30,734 nucleotides of DNA from Accumulibacter sp. (GCA_003538495.1 DPSD01000642.1:669-31402); one strand, 5' to 3'; shown: positions 1 to 9,374, counted from the first letter of the stretch. The notes: generated by a model not told the origin, from the sequence alone. A program made the numbers and translations.

Positions 1-633
1 CAGGTTCAGACCAACCCCCCAGCCGACTCGCCCGACCAGCGCGTCGTGCTGGTAAAGGATCGGCGTCAGGAAAAACAGTCCCTGCATGGCAATCAGAATC
101 ACATGCTGCAGGTCCCGAAAGAAGACCGTCGTGATCGATACGATCAGCGAAATCCCCAGGGCGAAGAGGAACAGCAGCAGATAGGCGATCGGCGTAAACA
201 GTACAGCCCACGAGAGAGAGCCGCCAATCAGGATGATGATCGCGAACAACGCCAGGAAAGACAGCACGCTATCGATCACCAGCGCGACAGCAACACTCAG
301 CGGGAAGACGATCTTCGGCAGGTAGATCTTCTTGATCAGCCCCTCATTGTTGATGAACGACGAGCCGGACTGGGTGACTGCCGAGTTGAAGAAATTCCAC
401 GGGATCATCCCGGCAAACAGAAAGACCGTGAACGTCTTCAGATCGGCCTTGAACAGCGCGGAGAAGACCACGGCCATCACCGACATCATCAGCAAGGGGT
501 TGATCAGCGTCCATAGATAGCCTAGTGCGGTGCGCCGGTAGCGCAGGATCAACTGCTGCGCGACAAGTTGCTGCAGGACATTTCGGCTGTTAAACAGTTC
601 GCCGAAAAATGACCTGTCGTCAGCCTTGATCAC
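1..633 (-). CDS. ABC-2 type polysaccharide export permease (partial)
   Basis: This is the first ~211 residues of an inner-membrane permease of the Wzm/KpsM type, which with an ABC ATPase exports O-antigen or capsule-like polysaccharide. It reads through the window edge with no stop. The GTG start at 633 follows a clear ribosome site (GGGAGAAGG, 4 bases upstream). The N-terminus has the family's LRYRRTALGYLWTLINPL segment just before the first membrane span. Further hydrophobic spans follow, with a FRDLQHV segment late in the visible part, also typical of the family. The partner ATPase would lie beyond the left edge. Family assignment is confident; the exported glycan cannot be told. Confidence 0.85.
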   Translation of the reverse strand, partial: MIKADDRSFFGELFNSRNVLQQLVAQQLILRYRRTALGYLWTLINPLLMMSVMAVVFSALFKADLKTFTVFLFAGMIPWNFFNSAVTQSGSSFINNEGLIKKIYLPKIVFPLSVAVALVIDSVLSFLALFAIIILIGGSLSWAVLFTPIAYLLLFLFALGISLIVSITTVFFRDLQHVILIAMQGLFFLTPILYQHDALVGRVGWGVGLNL

Positions 634-1059
634 TGTGCCTTCTCCCGCTGCGCGGTCGATCGATGGATTCCGGGTTGGCCCCGCAGCCCAAACGCCGCGT
701 GTCCGCCACGATCCTGCCCGTCTGGTGGCGGTCCGCGGTCGGCGGTTATCTCAGGGGTCTGCTCGCCCTGATCGACAAAGTCGTTCATCGCAGGCGCGGT
801 CAGCGAAGCAAAGGCATCCGCAGGGTCTTCGCCGCCGCACCACCCAGTACCGGAGCCCCGCCCTCGCACCGCAAGTGAGATGACACCGTCGGCTCAGGAA
901 ATGTGAAGAATAGGGTCATCAGGGAGCGCTGCATGGATGTTCGGCCGACGCTGTCCATGACCAGCGACAGACGGGCCCACTCGACCCCCGTCCGAGTTCG
1001 ATCTCGGAACTTCCGGCTCCGGCAAGGCACGGGAACATGGGGTCGGGAGGCTGCTGGAG
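634..1059. other. Gene-free interval
   Basis: About 430 bases between the permease start and the tRNA-Phe terminator. Short open frames exist on both strands, but their translations are Arg/Pro/Ser-rich, lack family character and have no convincing ribosome sites. The promoter of the permease is presumably here, but no clear -35/-10 pair was recognised. No integrase or repeat was seen. Confidence 0.5.
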
Positions 1060-1085
1060 AACAAGACCTGCCGGGTGGGCAGGCC
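1060..1085 (-). terminator. Probable terminator of tRNA-Phe
   Basis: Read on the minus strand, 15 bases past the tRNA CCA end, an 8-bp stem (GGCCTGCC / GGCAGGTC, one G·U pair) closes a 5-base loop. The short T-rich run TTGTTCT follows. The U tract is imperfect, so this is a moderate-confidence intrinsic terminator. Confidence 0.5.
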
Positions 1086-1099
1086 CTGTTCAGGCATTC

Positions 1100-1175
<76 letters not shown>

Positions 1176-1187
1176 AACGAGGTCGGC

Positions 1188-1216
1188 AGTATAGCCAATC
1201 GTTTCCCGGTCGTCAA
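1188..1216 (-). promoter_or_regulatory. Sigma-70 promoter of tRNA-Phe
   Basis: On the minus strand TTGACG (1216–1211) and TATACT (1193–1188) are separated by exactly 17 bases, an almost consensus vegetative promoter. The -10 box ends 12 bases before the mature tRNA 5' end, so transcription would start a few bases upstream of the tRNA. Confidence 0.85.
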
Positions 1217-1288
1217 AGACTGCGTGGTCTACTTTCTACTCCTCCGGCGGTGGTGCCGACCCGGTGCACTAGGTACGGCGCTGGCGTC

Positions 1289-2545
1289 TCAGGTGGAAGG
1301 ATCGTTCCAGTACCGCTCCAGGCAGCGGCGATAGCGGCCGTCGACGCGGCGCGCAAACCACTCGGTGGTCAGCTGCCGGCTGATCTTCGGGCTTCTCAGG
1401 TCGATCCTGGGCAGCATCTCGCGCGGTCTTCGCTCGCCGCCGGAGACGTCGGCGATGGCGTAGAGCCGCTGGTAGAGCGCCGACTGTTCGAAAGCAAAGG
1501 TCTTCTCGAGCTTGAGATCACGCTGGATCTCGGCCTCGCCGAGTTGCAGGCGCCGGCGCAGGGCCAGCAGCGCCCGCTGGGTGTCGCTGGTCTCAGGTGC
1601 CGGAACACCGTCCTTGTAGCGCAAGAGGTCGCCATCGAGCGTCAGGCTCTGTCCGCCGAGTCGCACGATGGCATCCTGGAAGGCCGCGTTACGGCTGCTG
1701 TAGCGACCGGCGTTGAAATCGGCGAAGCGGTAGAGCATCTGGCTATAACTGGTCGGGTAGTCGAGCAGGATGGCAATTCCGAAGTAGACGCCGCCGCGGC
1801 GAGTGAATACCTCGTCGCGGACGCTGTCGCGGCGGGGGTAGGGATAGGGGCGCTGGCGGATCTGCTCCTCGGCGAACTCGACGCTGACCTGCATCGGCCC
1901 ACCGGTACGGACCGGGTTGTAGCCGGCGAAAAGCGTCTTGCCGCCGGGCAGTTCGGAGATCATGTCGTTGTACAGCGTGTTCATCTGCTTTTCGGTGCGC
2001 AGCGCGTCGATTCGTGCCTTGTAGCTGCTGCCGTCGGGTGAGGACTTGAGCAGCGCAAGATCCAGGACGACTTTCGGCAGCGCGTACTTTTCGCGGCGTT
2101 TTTCGAGCGCCCTCCAGACCATCCCGGCCAGCCCGGGAACCGGCGGGTCAGCCTGGAAGCTCGACTCCTGGGCGATGATCGCTATCGCTGCACAGACGTT
2201 GTCGGGAGTTGGCACAATCCGCAGCGCCGCGAACGCCGTCACGATATCGCCCGCCCAGCCACTGCGGTCGCCGATGTTGGTCGGCAGCAGCCGGTCGAGC
2301 AGCGCGCGGCCTTCGCGTTCGCTCGGGTGGGCGGCTGCTGGCGGGGGCGGCGCTGGCGTCGGTCGCGGCGCGGTCGTGGCCGGTGGCAGAGCGGGTGGCG
2401 ACGACCGTCCGGCGTCGGGTGGCGGTGCCGGAGCAGTGTCCGCTCGCGGGATTGGTGACGGGCGCGACTCGTAGCTGCCGTCGGTGGCGCAGCCGGCGAT
2501 CGCGGCCGCGATCAGCAACGGCCAGAACGATGGTCTGACGGACAC
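1289..2545 (-). CDS. DUF1615 lipoprotein with lytic-transglycosylase-like motifs
   Basis: A 418-residue predicted lipoprotein: hydrophobic leader with lipobox IAGC (Cys19), a Pro/Ala-rich linker at about 35–75, then a globular domain matching the uncharacterised DUF1615 family as remembered. Three short motifs appear in the order seen in family 1 (SLT/MltC-type) lytic transglycosylases: ESSF at 127–130, GPMQ at 216–219 (usual GLMQ) and FNAG at 277–280 (usual YNAG). This suggests, but does not prove, a murein-cleaving fold with Glu127 as the acid. The start is GTG, chosen because it places the lipobox correctly; the ribosome site is weak. It lies 79 bases downstream of the gamma-glutamyltransferase gene on the same strand and may share its transcript. 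Confidence 0.8.
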   Translation of the reverse strand: MSVRPSFWPLLIAAAIAGCATDGSYESRPSPIPRADTAPAPPPDAGRSSPPALPPATTAPRPTPAPPPPAAAHPSEREGRALLDRLLPTNIGDRSGWAGDIVTAFAALRIVPTPDNVCAAIAIIAQESSFQADPPVPGLAGMVWRALEKRREKYALPKVVLDLALLKSSPDGSSYKARIDALRTEKQMNTLYNDMISELPGGKTLFAGYNPVRTGGPMQVSVEFAEEQIRQRPYPYPRRDSVRDEVFTRRGGVYFGIAILLDYPTSYSQMLYRFADFNAGRYSSRNAAFQDAIVRLGGQSLTLDGDLLRYKDGVPAPETSDTQRALLALRRRLQLGEAEIQRDLKLEKTFAFEQSALYQRLYAIADVSGGERRPREMLPRIDLRSPKISRQLTTEWFARRVDGRYRRCLERYWNDPST

Positions 2546-2624
2546 GCTCTTCAGCCGGTGATGATCTTCGATGAGGGTGTCACCCCATCTGCCGGGAGCG
2601 GCAAGGCAAGAGTGGCGCCAGGGG

Positions 2625-4421
2625 TCACTCGCCCATCACCCTGCCTTCACGGCGCGGATCGGCGCCGCCGGTGTAGCCGTCCTTGCTTTTCCGAATCGCC
2701 TGCAGGCCGCTGCTCAAGTCGAGTTCCTTCACCTCGTGACCCCGGGTTCTCAAGGCTTCCACGAAAGCCGGGCTGAAGCGCTGCTCTTCGAGCAGCGTCG
2801 GGCCGTTCAGCGAGCCGAAGTTGGGCAGGTCGATCGCCTGTTGTGGCGTCAGCCCCCAGTTCAGCGTCGCGTAGAGCAGTTTGGCCGTGTAGTGGATGAT
2901 CATTGCCCCACCCGGCGAGCCGCCGCTCATCACCAGCTGACCGCTGTCATTGTCGAAGACCAGCGTCGGGCTCATCGACGAGCGCGGGCGTTTGCCGGGC
3001 TGGACACGGTTGGCAATCGGCGCGCCGCTGCTGTCGGTGGGGCTAAACGCGAAGTCGGTGAGCTCGTTGTTGAGCAGGAAGCCGCGCACCATCTGGCGCG
3101 CGCCGAAAGCGTCCTCGATGGTGCTGGTCATCGCCAGCGCGTTGCCCCAGGCGTCCACCACGCTGATATGCGAGGTGCCGTACTCCATCTGTTCCGGCAT
3201 CGACGAATAGTGGGTGGTCGGTGGCGACGGCGTGCCGGGAGTCGCCACCCGCATGCTCTGCGGACCGATCAGCCGCGCCCTTTCGGCCAGGTACGACGGG
3301 CTGATCAGCGACTGCCAACTGCCGGCCGGTGCCGCGACGAAGTCGGGATCGGCCACGTAGCGGGCGCGGTCGGCGAAAGCCAGGCGCGCAGCTTCGGTGT
3401 AATAGTGCATCCAGAGCGGGTTATCGAAGCGCAGGAAGCGCGCCTCGGTATCGTTCAGGATGCCGAGGATCTGGTCGATCGCGATCGCCCCGGAGCTCGG
3501 CGGCGGGACGCCGCAAATCCGGTAACTGCGGGCCTGCCGCATGCCTCTCGGCGCGTAGTCGGTGCACAGCGGCTGGCGCCGCTTGGCCTGGTACGCCGCC
3601 ATGTCTGCCATGCTCAACAGGCCCGGATTGTCGGGATGATCGTGCACCCGATCGACCACTGCCTGCGCGATGTCGCCTTCGTAAAGCGCCCGCGAGCCCT
3701 CGGCGGCGATCCGCCGCAGGACGTTCGCCAGCTCGGCGTTGCGCAACAGCGTACCGACGGCGCGTGGCTCGCCATCGCGCTCGTAAAAGTACGGGCCGGC
3801 TTTCGGATCCTTGCGCAAATGGCGGTCGGCCTTGAGCAGGCGGTACAGGCGCAGGCTGATCGGGAAGCCGTCTTCGGCCAGTTCGATCGCTGGCTCGAAG
3901 AGCCGCGCCCAGGGCAGCTTGCCGTACGCGCCGTGCGCCATCTCCAGCATCCGCACGGTTCCCGGGACACCGACCGCGCGACCACCGACCACCGCCGCGC
4001 GAAAACTCATCGGCTTGCCGTCCTCGATGAACAGCGTTTCGTTGACCGCTGCCGGCGCCGTTTCGCGACCGTCGAAGACGACCGTTTCCCGCCCATCGTG
4101 GTGCAGCAGGAAGGCGCCACCGCCGATGCCGCTCGACTGTGGTTCGACCAGCGTCAGCACCATCTGGACGGCAATCGCCGCATCGACCGCCGAACCTCCG
4201 GCTTGCAGGATTTCCAGTCCGGCCTCGCTGGCCAGCGGATGCGCGGTGGCGACGGCGAACTTCTGGCCGTGCCAGCCGGGCTGGGCGATCAAACCCGACG
4301 CGCCCTCCGGCTGGCGGAATTCGGCGCCGCCCGAGGCGCCCGGTCGGGTGGCGGACGGCGCGTGGCTGCAAGCGCTGGCCAGCAAGGCGCTGACCAGGAC
4401 GACAAAGTGGAAACGTTTCAT
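2625..4421 (-). CDS. ggt: Gamma-glutamyltransferase (gamma-glutamyl transpeptidase)
   Basis: Ntn-hydrolase that cleaves glutathione and other gamma-glutamyl compounds in the periplasm; the precursor cuts itself into two subunits. With the start at 4421 (MKRF…) it is 598 residues, normal for the family. It has a leader ending ASAC, compatible with a lipoprotein signal. The autoprocessing/catalytic threonine is Thr416 in GTSHIS. An arginine in DGRETAP (about 119) matches the substrate-carboxylate-binding position, and SGGSPGG near 515 matches the conserved oxyanion/glycine loop. An upstream in-frame ATG at 4463 would add 14 polar residues before the signal peptide and is less likely. It is transcribed divergently from the RND operon. 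Confidence 0.93.
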   Translation of the reverse strand: MKRFHFVVLVSALLASACSHAPSATRPGASGGAEFRQPEGASGLIAQPGWHGQKFAVATAHPLASEAGLEILQAGGSAVDAAIAVQMVLTLVEPQSSGIGGGAFLLHHDGRETVVFDGRETAPAAVNETLFIEDGKPMSFRAAVVGGRAVGVPGTVRMLEMAHGAYGKLPWARLFEPAIELAEDGFPISLRLYRLLKADRHLRKDPKAGPYFYERDGEPRAVGTLLRNAELANVLRRIAAEGSRALYEGDIAQAVVDRVHDHPDNPGLLSMADMAAYQAKRRQPLCTDYAPRGMRQARSYRICGVPPPSSGAIAIDQILGILNDTEARFLRFDNPLWMHYYTEAARLAFADRARYVADPDFVAAPAGSWQSLISPSYLAERARLIGPQSMRVATPGTPSPPTTHYSSMPEQMEYGTSHISVVDAWGNALAMTSTIEDAFGARQMVRGFLLNNELTDFAFSPTDSSGAPIANRVQPGKRPRSSMSPTLVFDNDSGQLVMSGGSPGGAMIIHYTAKLLYATLNWGLTPQQAIDLPNFGSLNGPTLLEEQRFSPAFVEALRTRGHEVKELDLSSGLQAIRKSKDGYTGGADPRREGRVMGE

Positions 4422-4550
4422 GGCGGGAGCTGGGTGAGCGGACTTCCGCTTTGTCTCATTCAAGCCGCCCAGGCGTCAAGAGGAAGCGCTCGGCGGCGAC
4501 CTCAAAGGTGACCGCGCCCCTTGTTTTTGTCAGTATATCAGGATACGCTT

Positions 4551-5579
4551 ATGGACATGATCAATGATCCCCGACCCGGATTGCCCTGGTGGCGCGCGCT
4601 GCTCGCGGCGCTGGCCAGCGCCGCCTCGCTCGCTGCCCAGGCGCAGCCGCTGCCGACGGTGGTCGTCGAGCCGCATCCGGTCGACCTGACGCTGCCCGTC
4701 GAGGCCGTCGTCGAGGCGGTCAACCAGGCGACGCTGGCGGCCCAGGTTTCCGGTCGGGTCGTCGAAGTGCATGTCGACGCGGGCCAGGCGGTACAGAAAG
4801 GCGAGCTGCTGATGAAGATCGATGCCCGCGAGGCCAGCGAAGCGGCGGCCGGCGCATCGGCGCTGTACATCAATGCCCGCGCCAGCTACCAGCGGACGCT
4901 GAGCCTGCGCCAGCAGGGTTTCGTCAGTCAGGCGGCGGTAGACAAGGCCAGGGCGGACCTGGACGCCGCCCAGGCGGCGCGTGGACAGACTTCCGTCGGC
5001 GTCGGCCATGCGACGGTACGCGCACCGATCTCGGGAATCGTTGCCGAGCGACTGACCGAGCTTGGCGAAATGGCGACGCCCGGCAAGCCGCTGCTGACCA
5101 TCCACGACCCGAACGGTCTGCGGGTCACCGCCAGCATCCCGCAGTACCGGCTGGCGCAGATGCGTGGCGTCGTCCGGGCCAGGGTCGAGTTTCCCGAACT
5201 CGGCAAATGGGTCGAGGCCAGCAGCGTCACCGTGCTGCCGACCGCCGATGTGGCGACGCACGCCTCGCCGGTACGCGTTGGCCTGCCGGCCGGGATGGCC
5301 GGAATCGTCCCCGGCATGCACGCGCGGGTGCACTTCGTTCTAGGCCGCGCCAGCAAGCTCACCGTCCCGCAGGCCGCCGTCGTCCGCCGCGGCGCCGTGG
5401 CCGCGGTCTACGTCCAGCTGGCGGACGGCACGCTGAGTCTGCGCCAGCTACGCCTGGGCGAGTCGGTCGGTGCCGGCGAGGTCGAGGTGCTGGCCGGACT
5501 GCACGCTGGCGAGCGGGTGGTCCTTGAGCCGGTCAAGGCGGCCGTCGAAGTCAAGTCCGGCAAGCGCACGGGCCAGTAG
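4551..5579 (+). CDS. RND efflux periplasmic adaptor (membrane fusion protein)
   Basis: A 342-residue HlyD/AcrA-type adaptor that links an inner-membrane RND pump to an outer-membrane channel. It has a signal peptide ending near AQA/QP, then a biotinyl-lipoyl half (VSGRVVEVHVDAGQAVQKGE). A short alpha-helical hairpin and the returning lipoyl half (VRAPISGIVAERL) follow, then beta-barrel and membrane-proximal domains. The ATG at 4551 is preferred because AGGA sits 7 bases upstream; an in-frame TTG at 4521 would add 10 residues. The stop is 2 bases before the pump gene's start. No TolC-like gene is in the window, so the outer-membrane partner must be encoded elsewhere. Substrate unknown. Confidence 0.92.
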   Translation: MDMINDPRPGLPWWRALLAALASAASLAAQAQPLPTVVVEPHPVDLTLPVEAVVEAVNQATLAAQVSGRVVEVHVDAGQAVQKGELLMKIDAREASEAAAGASALYINARASYQRTLSLRQQGFVSQAAVDKARADLDAAQAARGQTSVGVGHATVRAPISGIVAERLTELGEMATPGKPLLTIHDPNGLRVTASIPQYRLAQMRGVVRARVEFPELGKWVEASSVTVLPTADVATHASPVRVGLPAGMAGIVPGMHARVHFVLGRASKLTVPQAAVVRRGAVAAVYVQLADGTLSLRQLRLGESVGAGEVEVLAGLHAGERVVLEPVKAAVEVKSGKRTGQ

Positions 5580-5581
5580 CG

Positions 5582-8500
5582 ATGGGCGTTTCCGGCCGTA
5601 TCGCCCGCTTTTTCGCGAACTCGCAGATGACCCCGCTGCTGGCGCTGGTGGCGCTGCTGATGGGCGTCTTCGCGACGCTGGTGACGCCGCGCGAAGAAGA
5701 GCCACAGATCGACGTGACGATGGCCGACGTGTTCATTGCCTTTCCCGGCGCGTCGGTGCAGGACGTCGAAAACCTGGTGGCGACGCCGGCCGAACAGGTG
5801 CTGTCACGGATGTCGGGAATCGAGCACGTCTACTCGGTTTCGCGGCCGGGAATGGCGGTGGTCACCGTGCAGTTCGCGGTCGGCGTCAAGTACATGGACG
5901 CGGTGGTTCGCCTGTACGACACGGTGAACTCGAATCGCGACTGGCTGCCGCCGAACCTCGGCGTCGTCGAACCGGTCGTCAAACCACGCGGGATCGACGA
6001 CGTGCCGATCGTCTCGCTGACCTTCTGGACTGCCGACCCGGCACGTTCGGCTTTCGACCTCCAGCAGGTGGCACGCGCCGCAGAGGTCGATTTCAAGCGG
6101 ATCAAGGGTACTCGCGACGTGTCGACGCTCGGCGGTCCAGACCACGTCTTGCGGGTGTCGATCGACAGCGAGCGGATGAACGCCTTTGCCGTCACGCCGC
6201 AGGATCTGGCCGTCGCGCTGCGTCTCGGCAACAGCCGGGCGTCCTCCGGGAGCCTGGTTGCCGACAGCCGCGAAGTGCTGGTCGAGACCGGCACCTATCT
6301 CGAATCAGCGGCCGACGTCCGGCAACTGGTCGTCGCCGTGCGCGGCAAGGCCGGTGAGCGCAAGCCGGTGTTTGTCGGCGACGTCGCGACTGTCGAGGAA
6401 GGTCCCGACCAACCCCACCAGTACGTCTGGTTCGGTAACCGCGACGGCGAGTTTCCGGCGGTGACGGTGCAGGTGTCAAAGAAGCCGGGAGTCAATGCCG
6501 CCGACGTCGCCAGCGCGGTGATCGCCCGCGCCGAGTCGCTCAAGGGGACGCTGATCCCCGACGGTATTGAAGTCACGACCACCCGCAATTATGGCCAGAC
6601 AGCGACCGACAAGGCGCAGAAGCTGATCGGCAAGCTGGCCTTCGTGACCGCTTTCGTGATTCTGCTGGTGTTCTTTGCGCTGGGCCGGCGCGAGGCGCTG
6701 ATCGTCGGCGTCGCGGTCAGCCTGACCCTCGCCGCAACGCTGTTTGCCTCGTGGGCCTGGGGCTTCACGCTCAATCGCGTCTCGCTGTTCGCGCTGATCT
6801 TCTCGATCGGCATTCTCGTTGACGACGCCATCGTCGTCGTCGAAAACATCCACCGCTGGCAGGCGCTGCAGCCCGACAAGCCGCTGCTCGAAATCATCCC
6901 GCTGGCGGTCGACGAAGTCGGCGGCCCGACGATCCTGGCGACCTTCACGGTGATCGCCGCGCTGCTGCCGATGGCTTTCGTCAGTGGCTTGATGGGGCCG
7001 TACATGAGTCCGATTCCGATCAACTCGTCGCTGGGGATGTTCATTTCGCTGGCTGTCGCGTTTGTCGTCACGCCCTGGCTGGCGGCACGGCTGCTGGCCA
7101 CGACGCCGCACGCGGCGGCGGCCGGCGATGGCCCGGACGGCGCGCCGCACAGTGCTACCAGCACGCGCGGTCAGATCCTGCTGGATCGCCTGTTCCGCGG
7201 CCTGCTGACACCGTTTCTCGATCCGCGGCGAGGCGCGGCAGCGCGCCGCTGGTTGCTGCTGGCGATCATCGTGCTGATCGCCGGATCGCTGGCGCTGGCG
7301 GCGCTGCAACTGGTGGTCCTGAAGATGCTGCCGTTCGACAACAAAAGCGAATTCCAGGTGGTTCTCGACATGCCGGTCGGGACGCCGGTCGAGGAAACGG
7401 CACGCGTGCTGCGGGCGCTGGGCGCCGAAGTCGCCAGGGTGCCCGAGGTGAGCGACTACCAGGCCTACGCCGGTACCGCCAGCCCGATCAATTTCAACGG
7501 CCTGGTTCGTCAGTATGACCTGCGCGCGGCGCCGGAGCTGGGTGACCTGCAGGTCAACCTGGTCGACCACCAGCAGCGTTCACGCCAGAGTCACGAGATC
7601 GCGGTGTCGATCCGCGATGCGGTCGAAGCAATCGGCAGGCGTGCCGGTGGCAACGCCAAGGTGGTCGAAGTGCCGCCCGGGCCGCCGGTCCTGTCGCCGA
7701 TCGTCGCCGAAGTCTATGGCCCGGATTACCGCGGTCAGAGCGCAGTCGCCAAGGAAGTGCGCAAAATCCTGGAGGCAACGCCCAATCTGGTGGCGATCGA
7801 CGATTCGGTCAATGCCGGTGGCCAGCGGACCGTGCTGCGCGTCCGGCAAAACCAGGCGGCGATGCTCGACGTCAGGCAGAGCGACGTGGTTGACGTGCTG
7901 CGCATGGCGCTGGCCGGCGACGATGTCACGCCGGTGCATAACACCGGTTCGAAGTACGAGATTCCCGTCCGCCTGACGCTGCCGGCCGAGCAGCAGGGTT
8001 CGCTCGACACGCTGCTCAAGCTGCGCGTCCGCTCGCAAGAGGGGCGGCTGGTGGCCGTTTCCGAGCTGGTCGAAGTGCGTCAACTGGCGCGCGAACAGGT
8101 GGTCTACCACAAGGACCTGCTACCGGTGGTCTACGTCGTCGCCGACATGGGCGGCAGGCTCGATTCGCCGCTCTACGGCATGTTCGCCGCGCGCAGCGAG
8201 ATCGCCGGTCGGGCGCTGGAGGGGGTCGATCACGCTGCCGGGACGCTCGGTGAGTGGTTCATCACGCAGCCGGCCGCGCCGGACGCCGGATACAGCATCA
8301 AGTGGGATGGCGAGTGGCAGGTGACCTACGAGACCTTCCGCGACATGGGCATTGCCTACGGCGTCGGGCTGATCCTGATCTACCTGCTGGTCGTCGCGCA
8401 CTTCAGGAGCTACCTGGTGCCGCTGATCATCATGGCGCCGATTCCGCTGACCGTGATCGGCGTGATGCCCGGGCACGCCCTGCTGCACAGCCAATACACC

Positions 8501-8821
8501 GCGACTTCGATGATCGGGATGATCGCGCTGGCCGGGATCATCGTCCGCAATTCGATCCTGCTGGTCGATTTCATCGCGCAGCAGGTCGACCAGGGTATCG
8601 ACTTTCGCGAAGCGATCATCCAGTCGGCGGCTGTACGCGCCAAGCCGATCGCGCTGACCGCGTTGGCGGCGATGCTCGGCGCGCTGTTCATCCTCGACGA
8701 CCCGATCTTCAACGGGCTGGCGATCAGCCTGATTTTCGGCATACTCGTTTCCACCCTGCTAACGCTGGTGGTAATCCCGGTGCTTTACTACGCAGCCTTC
8801 CGAAAGGAGTACCAGACATGA
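5582..8821 (+). CDS. RND efflux pump inner-membrane permease
   Basis: A 1079-residue AcrB/ACR_tran family proton antiporter with the usual 12-span, two-large-loop plan. The fourth-span motif VDDAIVVVEN contains Asp414 and Asp415, the proton-relay pair of the family. The N-terminal segment TPREEEPQIDV and the following FPGASVQDVENLV stretch are typical of the REEEP-type hydrophobe/amphiphile exporters, not of AcrB itself. The second half repeats the fold, with LVVAHFRSYLVPLIIM and IVRNSILLVDFIAQQ. It overlaps the next gene by ATGA, so translation is probably coupled. No local regulator is present. Confidence 0.93.
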   Translation: MGVSGRIARFFANSQMTPLLALVALLMGVFATLVTPREEEPQIDVTMADVFIAFPGASVQDVENLVATPAEQVLSRMSGIEHVYSVSRPGMAVVTVQFAVGVKYMDAVVRLYDTVNSNRDWLPPNLGVVEPVVKPRGIDDVPIVSLTFWTADPARSAFDLQQVARAAEVDFKRIKGTRDVSTLGGPDHVLRVSIDSERMNAFAVTPQDLAVALRLGNSRASSGSLVADSREVLVETGTYLESAADVRQLVVAVRGKAGERKPVFVGDVATVEEGPDQPHQYVWFGNRDGEFPAVTVQVSKKPGVNAADVASAVIARAESLKGTLIPDGIEVTTTRNYGQTATDKAQKLIGKLAFVTAFVILLVFFALGRREALIVGVAVSLTLAATLFASWAWGFTLNRVSLFALIFSIGILVDDAIVVVENIHRWQALQPDKPLLEIIPLAVDEVGGPTILATFTVIAALLPMAFVSGLMGPYMSPIPINSSLGMFISLAVAFVVTPWLAARLLATTPHAAAAGDGPDGAPHSATSTRGQILLDRLFRGLLTPFLDPRRGAAARRWLLLAIIVLIAGSLALAALQLVVLKMLPFDNKSEFQVVLDMPVGTPVEETARVLRALGAEVARVPEVSDYQAYAGTASPINFNGLVRQYDLRAAPELGDLQVNLVDHQQRSRQSHEIAVSIRDAVEAIGRRAGGNAKVVEVPPGPPVLSPIVAEVYGPDYRGQSAVAKEVRKILEATPNLVAIDDSVNAGGQRTVLRVRQNQAAMLDVRQSDVVDVLRMALAGDDVTPVHNTGSKYEIPVRLTLPAEQQGSLDTLLKLRVRSQEGRLVAVSELVEVRQLAREQVVYHKDLLPVVYVVADMGGRLDSPLYGMFAARSEIAGRALEGVDHAAGTLGEWFITQPAAPDAGYSIKWDGEWQVTYETFRDMGIAYGVGLILIYLLVVAHFRSYLVPLIIMAPIPLTVIGVMPGHALLHSQYTATSMIGMIALAGIIVRNSILLVDFIAQQVDQGIDFREAIIQSAAVRAKPIALTALAAMLGALFILDDPIFNGLAISLIFGILVSTLLTLVVIPVLYYAAFRKEYQT

Positions 8822-9063
8822 CTACCGATCGCGCCGTGCGCATCATGGCCGGCAGCTTCATCCTCGTCTCGCTCGCCCTGGGCGTCGAAGCCAGTCCGCT
8901 ATTCGTCTCGAAACACTTCCTGTGGTTCACCGTCTTCGTCGGCGCCAACCTGCTGCAGAGCGGCTTCACCCGCTTTTGCCCGGCCGAGAGCATCATGGTC
9001 AAACTCGGCATGCGACGGCTCGACGATCCGTCGTGCCCTCGCCCGGGGTTGGGTCAGCGCTGA
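8818..9063 (+). CDS. DUF2892 (YgaP-like transmembrane) small membrane protein
   Basis: An 81-residue protein with two hydrophobic segments (about 8–25 and 35–52) and a cysteine in the segment SGFTRFCPAESIMVKLGM, a hallmark of the DUF2892/YgaP C-terminal domain. Its ATG overlaps the pump's TGA and has a strong ribosome site (AAGGAGT). It is therefore the third member of the efflux operon. Related small proteins often follow REEEP-type RND pumps (recalled, not searched), but their role is unknown. The C-terminal ~12 residues are polar and variable. Confidence 0.85.
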   Translation: MTTDRAVRIMAGSFILVSLALGVEASPLFVSKHFLWFTVFVGANLLQSGFTRFCPAESIMVKLGMRRLDDPSCPRPGLGQR

Positions 9064-9174
9064 GTCGGGGAGTCGCGGCCCAAGCTCTGACTGCGAGTGG
9101 GTCGTCAGCGGCGTTCACGACTTTTGCTCACGGCACACGTAGCATGTCGCCGGCAACGCTACGGAGCACACCAC

Positions 9175-9303
9175 ATGTCCGCTTTGTTGAACGGGTTGGA
9201 GCGAAAAGCTTGCGCGCTGTCCCCGGAAGAGCGTGCTCATTTGGCCGAAGTTCTTCTCGAGGCCCTGCCTGATCCGTCGTCGTTCGAGCTTGAACGCCAG
9301 TGA
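9175..9303 (+). pseudogene. Truncated addiction-module (TIGR02574-type) antitoxin remnant
   Basis: A 42-residue frame starting at ATG with GGAG 9 bases upstream. Its RKACALSPEERAHLAEVLLE segment matches the N-terminus of the 'putative addiction module component' antitoxins (about 70–80 residues), which pair with RelE/ParE-like toxins. It stops right after the residues SFELERQ, where the family normally continues with a Trp/Glu/Arg-rich helix. No toxin gene follows. It is best read as a decayed module, though a short functional peptide cannot be excluded. Confidence 0.55.
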
Positions 9304-9374
9304 ATGTGATGGCGCCACGCCGGCCAGCGCCGCACCTGGTAGTCAGGCATGCTGCTGGCACGCTTGGCATTGAC

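Noticed and set aside
4521..4549. TTGTTT…GGATAC as a promoter for the RND operon
   Set aside because: The spacing is only about 15 bases and the -10 would lie almost on the start codon, leaving no leader.
8254..8817. In-frame extension of the DUF2892 gene into the RND gene
   Set aside because: That part is an out-of-frame shadow of the pump; the ATG at 8818 has a strong ribosome site and fits the family start.
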